Shown one piece after another: positions 57,636 to 64,000 of a stretch of DNA of 64,000 bases (positions within the stretch are counted from its first letter, which is position 1; each line of letters begins with the position of its first letter). Below the pieces are notes generated by a model. That model was not told where the DNA came from. It searched no databases and saw nothing but the letters and a program-made list of their open reading frames with translations. This DNA is from Ophthalmolycus amberensis (lineage: Eukaryota; Chordata; Actinopteri; Perciformes; Zoarcidae): assembly GCA_024529925.1 (NCBI GenBank), contig JAFEUB010001535.1, positions 434,001-498,000 on the forward strand, given 5' to 3'. A program made the translations under genes and the position numbers.

Positions 57636-59630
57636 TTCATTGCTGTTTGGGTACCTGTGAGAAAACCACTCACCGTACTCCAAGTCTCCAGTGTGATTCG
57701 TCAAGGGTTTGGAGTACGCTCTCTGAATGTTTGTGGTTTTCAATTTAAAGCCTTGACAAGCATCCAAATAATTTCGTGGCAGCCTCAGAATAACTTCTTC
57801 GCTCGGTGAAATCTGGGTTGTGGAAGCGGAGACGTCCAATGGTTGATTTCAGGCCCCCGGTGTGATGGACCAATCACAGTCAGTGATGAGCCGTGGGAAA
57901 AAGTAAACACATTCTTCTGCACAACAAGGTCACTTCTAACAGCCACATCTTCAGATGGTTTCCTTCTGTCAGATTGTGTTTAATTCCAAGCCCAAATTAT
58001 TTTGACATTGTGATTCATTTGTTAGATGAAAAGTTAACCTTTAACATGCTCAGATTGTTGCTATATTTAAATTGGAAAATATAAACGGAGCTTTTAATTC
58101 TTACATCTATTATTATCGAGAAATGATCCGTTATTTTTAAAGTACAAACAAACCGAAAACTGTACGCACGCTTGAAAGCAACTAGCTGCCTTTTTTTCTT
58201 TCCCTGCTGTTGTTGGAAGACACCAATCAGGTGGGATCAAGACCATGTGACGTAATATATAATGACAAAACCACACCGAAACAGAAAGAACAGATATTCA
58301 CATACATGCAGATTCCTATGAATAATTCAGTAACACAGTGCAATGACGATAATTACACAAATCCGTTTTGTTCCTGCCTCTCCACCAGCCAGCAGCCATC
58401 ACTCTGCTTCCTCTATCACCATCTGCAAAACAGTAAAACAATTTGTTTGGAGAAAACAGAATTAAATACTCATTCCATAAGACTTGTACTTTGGTCCCCT
58501 CCATTGGCCCTATGAAAACTTAAATACATAATAATAATGTATGAAAGTAAATAAATGAATAAATATAGACACAGTCGTTTTGCTATCTTGTTTTCAAAAT
58601 CTCGCAAGAAAACCGATCACAAACATGAGTTCAATGGTGACTAATGATTCTTTTATTAAATATAAAAACACATCATCTGCTGGTTATTGGTCGCCCTGAG
58701 CAGGGGAGAGCACCCCGTCACAGCTGGAATCGATGCGCTTTCCCTAGGAATGCGATGCATGAGTAGATAATCACAGTCGCTCCGGCGCGGTGAATAACGC
58801 CAGTGAGTCGGGAGAGGTTCCGTAATTACTCCTCATGCATGTGAAAAGAAGTGCCTGCAGTGCTGTTCCTATAGCGCTGCGAGTGTTGGTGTTTAAAAGG
58901 GAGCCGATAAGGCCTCCAGAGCCACCGCTGGCTCTGAAACCCAAGTAGGTTACGGACTTCAAATGTGAGAAGGAGCTGCTGAGGTGACACAACTTGTGTT
59001 CTGAGATGACATTTTAATTGTATAATTCATTTCCCCGCACCCGTGTTTCAGTCAGACTTATTTCCGGAGCTGGTGTTTTCTTTTTTTTCTGGTCTCAAGT
59101 TCATGTGTAAGTTTCACTCCATGTGTCCTGCGTAGTGTTTGTTGTATCTGCTTTTGGCCCAAGAGAATGGAAGCTCTTTCTCTTTGCTTTTTAAAAAAAA
59201 AACTTGAATACAAAATCGGTGCATTCTTGTTTGAGCATCTTCCAGAGGAGGTGATTCTAGGGTTGAGGGATGAGGTAGGACTGAACCATGTGCTGTTAAT
59301 CGGCAAACCCCCCCCATGTGTAACTACGGGTGGTATTAGAGAATGCACTTATTGGCTATTTTGTGATTAAAATCGATGCCATGTATCTGTTTTGTTTTAC
59401 ACATGACTGAGCGAGAGGCCGTCAGCTAAACACACCAGCCTTAATTCTCTTCAAGTGTTTTCATGATGCAACCTGCCAACTTGAGCATGACGGCCAAGTG
59501 CAGCCACAGGAATCCATTACAGAGGAGGAGAGGCTGATTTCAGACGCGGCTTTACGACGCATAGATGAGAAATAACCTTTTAGAAGCCATGCATGTTAGT
59601 TATCCTGCGGGACTGACTCCGTGCCTCCAT

Positions 59631-59650
59631 TGTGTGTGTGTGTGTGTGTG
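59631..59650. repeat. (TG)10 microsatellite
   Basis: Perfect TG tract. Confidence 0.93.
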
Positions 59651-61586
59651 CTGGATATTATTCGGGGGGAAAAAAAGAACTAAATTTTGTGCTTGAATTG
59701 TTTTTCTTCAGCGGAGCCAAAGCCTTTTTCCTGTAGGTATATGGGTCCACTCTCCTGCAACAGAGGCCCTTGTTGTGGTGTAGTGGCTGTGTTGAAGCCA
59801 TACAGCAATATAACGGATCTCCTGTGGGACAATGATTGAGTTTGAAATAGGGCAGGTCAGCCATGAGGTATCCGAACAGGTTTAATGGACCTGCAGGAGC
59901 CCCTTGAGGGCGACGCTGGCTAGCACGGGTCACAGCGGGGCCATGTTTATTTAGTGCATCTCGGAGTGTGCCGAACACCACGTGTTTTCTCCTCGTCCTC
60001 CTTACCCTATTCACCTATTCTGTGTCTCCAGGCCTGACTGACCGTGAGCCGGGCTCAGGCCACATCTGGATGCAATTCCCCTTTTTAAGCTGATGCTGAA
60101 AAATCCTAGTGAAATTCCTTAGACTGGGGGAAGCGGGGAGATTTTAATAAAAAACTAAATAGAAGGAAGATGAAATTGTAAAATGGAACTGCTGTTTTCT
60201 TTTCTTTATTCTTTCAGTGTTCCGTGTTGTCTGTCAGCCTTAAACGATTGCTTGTACTGTGGGCTGTCAAATCTGTGGATTTAGACAAATGTGGCATATT
60301 TATATGGGTATTTGTAGCCTTGTGGGATTAGGCGGAGGGAGTGCAGATTCGTATTTGAGTCCTGTTTAAAATGGGCAGTCACTTTTCATTAAATGCAGCC
60401 AGATTGTGGAGTACCTGCCAATAGTTAACTACACCCTGTGTGAGTGATGATGCAATGGGGAAAACAGTCCATGGAGGACAAGCAAAATATGGCACTGCAC
60501 GTATGACAGAAAACGAATAAGGTAAGAAGGTTACCTACAATAAAAGCATTGTACAATCCTAAGTGAAGGATTGGCTCTCGTGCGCAATGTAAAGCCAGCC
60601 ACGACCTATTAGTTCGTTAACTTCACATTTTATCAATAGTTGGACGAGAAGTTGGGCACAAAAATGTGAATGTGGTTCCCATTAAAGATCTGAAACACTC
60701 TATCCAACAGGTTAGTGGTAACTTGTAGCGTGGTTTATAGTTCCCCATCAAATTTTATAATTTGCACGAGTTTTGTGCGGTAAGAAAAATAATATTCAAT
60801 GAACTCATGAGGTATAAATGGTCACGGACATATTTCATTTTGAATGTTAACAAATTAGGCAATTGTGTTGCTATTAGTTTGCTTGTAATGTCGTAATTTT
60901 TGTAATTTTGTACTCCCAATGGGACAAATGGGATATCGGTGCCAAGTTACTTTGACTCCAAGTCTCACAGAAGCCCGTGGCTACTCAGTTGGCTCAGACG
61001 TAGACTGAGTTGGATTGCTCGTGAAAGCTGTTCATGTGCATTGATGGGCTGTGAACTCCTTCTCACCCTTGGACCGCAGGGCTAAATAATGTAACTCCCC
61101 TTGGCTTCAAATAGAAGTATTGACGTAAAAGAAATCCCTCTAATGTGGAAAAGAATATATGCCGACACCTGTCACGTCTCGTAACACTGAGCACTGATAT
61201 GCGACTTGTGTATTCACAGATCCTGTCTTTCAAATACTGCGGATTTGTGATTGTTCTTCAGGCCCCTAGTTTGTGAGCATATGTCTTCGGTGTTGACAAT
61301 GAATGTGAATTTGTGTGTGTGTTTGTGTACATAGGTGTGCACACATGCAAGTGTATAATCCACGGACATCAGTGGTCGAACCCCAGTGGTCTACTGGGAT
61401 TCGCTGGGTATCGTATTCTGGTTTTGTGATCCGGTGTAAGACGCCGACTGACCCGGTAAGACAGCAGAAAAATCAAAACCAGCTGGGAGACGTCACTCAC
61501 TGTTTACTGATATTTATCTGCGACTCGCACTGATTACATGAACGCTATCGAGGCATCCGTGAGCTGTTGACGGAGAACGGGTCAGT

Positions 61587-61606
61587 GAGAGAGAGAGAGA
61601 GAGAGA
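61587..61606. repeat. (GA)10 microsatellite
   Basis: Perfect GA tract. Confidence 0.93.
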
Positions 61607-63853
61607 AGTATCCGACAGGAAAGATTCTGTGAAATAAACGGTGAGGGAAAAGGAAATAGGGGAGAGAGATATAAGCATGAGAGATGATGGAGGCGATACG
61701 GTCAGTTCACCCAAATTACTCGTACGGCTTTTGTTTTATCTGCGGATGTTTTAAGATATCCGCTGAGATGTCTGCCACAACCCAAATACAATGGAGGTCA
61801 TTTTGTTTTTGTTGCTCTGGATCTAAACGTCTTCTCATGGAAATTGTTGACAGTGTGGTCTGTGGATTGTCCAGAATAACCGGGATATTTGTTTTTCTGG
61901 AAAGACATTTATTTTCCTTTCACCTCCATCGCATCGGGTTTGCAACAAAAGTGTGTGAGACTGTTCTCTCAAAGTCTCAACACAAAACAAAAAGTCTCTT
62001 TTTTTTGGGAATCAGAAAAAACTTGAGACCGCAAATATAATCACGGATCTTTTACAAACATTGACGTGAGCAGCGGGTTTTGCTTAGTTGTGCATATCTT
62101 GTATATATCAATATATATTCAATAAAATGGAAAATAAAAATAAAATGAAAGACATGAAATAAAATGAAAAAATAATGGAAAAAAGAATCATGGTTAAATG
62201 TAATAAGGCAAATAAAACTACTACATCTACTGTTACTCACGTTATGCTCGAGGACACAGCAGCAAACCTTTGATGGAAAGCAACAAGGAGCCGAGGTTGC
62301 ATGCTGGGATGCCTTATCCACACGCCTCCTGGGCCTCAGCTTCTCATCAGATCGTGGGCACCGAGGTCGTCAGGGGTCCTGGGTCAGAAGCCCCACGCCC
62401 CTCTTCCCTTCCCTTCCCTGTCCTGTCCAGACCTCAACGTTATCAGCTCTGTCAGATGCACAGACAGCGGAGGTCTGGGACCCTCTTCCTGACCCGCCCC
62501 ATCAGCTCCCAGAGGAATTCCTCTAATGAGGCACGATGGGGAACAGATGCAGAGAGGGCAGCCTGGGCAAAAACAACCTGCCACAGTCACTTAATGATCA
62601 CACACACGGTTATGTCACAGAGGCTCTCAGGACGGCGTGTTTGTGTCTTTGTATGTGAATGTGCCTGTGCGATAGACTAATCAGAGCCGTCTCCGTTTTT
62701 TTTGTGAATCTTCGTAACCGCGTGTGCGCCTAAATCTACAAAGATTGTTTCGTCATCCGAAATGTGAGTTGTTATTCCCTTTGATGACTCATTCAGTTCA
62801 TTTATTTATATATTTTTTCTCCTCTTTTATGCGTCACAAACTAACATTGTACTCAGCCTGCGTCAATCCATTCTGAGGCATTGTTTCTGCAGATGTGAGG
62901 ACGCTGATGAAAGGCGTACGGCGCATTCATTACCATCTGCTTTAATTTCTGTAAATGTCAGGCAGGAGAGACGCTCTCTGCATTTGGTATGCGGTTTCAG
63001 GAAGGGCTGTGCCCTCCAGAAAACTCTATCCATCCTTTGGAAGTAATATCAGATGCGATGTGTCCACACGATGAGAATAATGCTCCGAACATGCCTTGAG
63101 TCACACTTGGTCAGTGTTCAACCCCCTCAACACATGCGCTCCGTCTGCCCTTTGGGAAATGGGCTCATTGTGACTGTCCAAGGTTGCAGGGCCTCGACTT
63201 CAACCATTGCCGTAAATGTTAGGACATGTTTGTGTTTGTGCAATTGCCGGGTGTATACTCCAATGCCCTGTGTTGTTTGCATCAATTGTGGTTGGATGGG
63301 ATTAAAGGGCCAGTTCATAAAAACAAGAAGGGGCTGCCAAGCGCAAACGGGAGAATGAAAGGAGAGGAGTCTGTGCCAAGTGCTCACAGACTGTAAGGAG
63401 TCTGTCGAGAAGTTCAACTCGTACGTAATTAACATAGTTTAGCTGTCTCTCTGTCTTCTCGCTCAGACTTCTTCTTGATAAGTATTTATTGTAATGCCTT
63501 ATGTCTGCACTGATATCAAGCGTGTTTTCTTGTTTTAATAGGATCGCAGTGCATCAAGGCAATGCGGAGGAGGGGAGGAGTTAGTTTCACAACGGGAAGG
63601 AGGCACGATATCTGCTCCAGATGTGTGTTGACACACTGTCAAGTTGTTTGATCAGGTACCATGAGGACAGGCGTCTCTTTCTGTCCCACACGCTCCCTTG
63701 TCTGCTCTCTCTCTCCGTCTCACTTCTCCCCTCATGCCACCTTCACTTGTTTCATCTTCATGTCTTTCCATCTTATTCCAACATGAAACCTATAACCTGT
63801 CCGTCCATCTTATAGCCCCGTTTTTTTTTCCTTCCCTGCGTGTCCAAAAAAAG

Positions 63854-63941
63854 AAAGATGATCCAGACAATGGAAATGAGCACATACCAGCTGTTAGTAG
63901 CGATCAGCTCGCGCTTACCTCAGCCTCAAATCGGCCCGCAG
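63854..63941 (+). CDS. weak candidate exon, unidentified
   Basis: After a T/C-rich tract and aaaaaaag, an open stretch KDDPDNGNEHIPAVSSDQLA and on to SNRPA ends at the possible donor g/gttaaat. Composition is protein-like (acidic, polar, no low-complexity repeat), but I recognise no family and see no neighbour exon. Confidence 0.18.
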
Positions 63942-64000
63942 GTTAAATACAAAACAGAACCCCATGCTTATACTGCATCTGGATGCTGATTCCGTTTCAT

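Larger units (their letters stand above)
52001..64000. other. intergenic or intronic, no gene recognised
   Basis: Conserved-looking AT-rich islands near 52030-52110, 54190-54290, 58770-58870 and 62880-63000. Repeats: 9-bp atgattatt units near 57351-57385, G26 at 57610-57635, TG near 59631-59650, GA near 61587-61606. One weak exon candidate at 63854-63941. Overlapping open frames of 125-136 codons on opposite strands at 52487-53090 match nothing I know. Confidence 0.45.

Overview
The window is vertebrate nuclear DNA, most likely from a spiny-rayed (acanthomorph) teleost. The evidence is vertebrate-type split genes with GT-AG introns, dense CA/GT, TA and poly-G microsatellites, hAT-type and SINE-like repeat remnants, and a tandem array of fish-type TRIM genes related to the bloodthirsty/TRIM39-like group. 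No prokaryotic genes, operons, CRISPR arrays or tRNA/rRNA genes are visible.

Layout. (1) 1-7.0 kb, minus strand: the first seven coding exons of a membrane-anchored arginine methyltransferase, prmt8. All splice phases join cleanly into 287 codons; the C-terminal exons lie beyond the left edge. (2) 7.0-9.3 kb: intergenic, with a tRNA-derived SINE remnant, a poly-G tract and a CA repeat. (3) 9.3-24.5 kb: four head-to-tail copies, about 3.76 kb each, of a unit holding one minus-strand TRIM gene (RING, two B-boxes, coiled coil, PRY-SPRY). Each has a one-intron 5'UTR and a promoter with an IRF/ETS-like site beside a perfect CRE. Copies 1 and 2 are intact (540 and 541 aa), copy 3 is frameshifted in the SPRY domain, and copy 4 carries at least six single-base insertions. 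Copy 2 has a 1,262-bp hAT-type element in its 5'UTR intron; copy 3 has what looks like the excision footprint of the same insertion. (4) 24.5-27.6 kb: intergenic and CpG-richer promoter-like DNA with one small inverted-repeat element. (5) 27.6-36.7 kb, plus strand: a complete tetraspanin gene, tspan11 (254 aa). Between its exon 6 and last exon lies a second phase-compatible terminal exon encoding a different end of TM4 and an acidic tail. (6) 36.7-64 kb: about 27 kb with no recognisable protein gene, containing microsatellites (including an uninterrupted GT tract of about 171 bp), poly-G tracts, a hAT-type MITE, two unusual pairs of perfect hairpins, islands that look like conserved non-coding DNA, and a few weak exon candidates.

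The genes do not form one pathway. prmt8 is a largely neuronal, myristoylated methyltransferase in mammals, tspan11 is a CD151-like membrane organiser, and the TRIM array is an evolving, probably immune-related cluster inserted between them. The most interesting signals are the alternative tspan11 terminal exon, which would remove a YXXphi sorting motif; the hAT insertion and footprint pair that dates the TRIM duplications; and the concentration of amino-acid change between TRIM copies in the PRY-SPRY domain.
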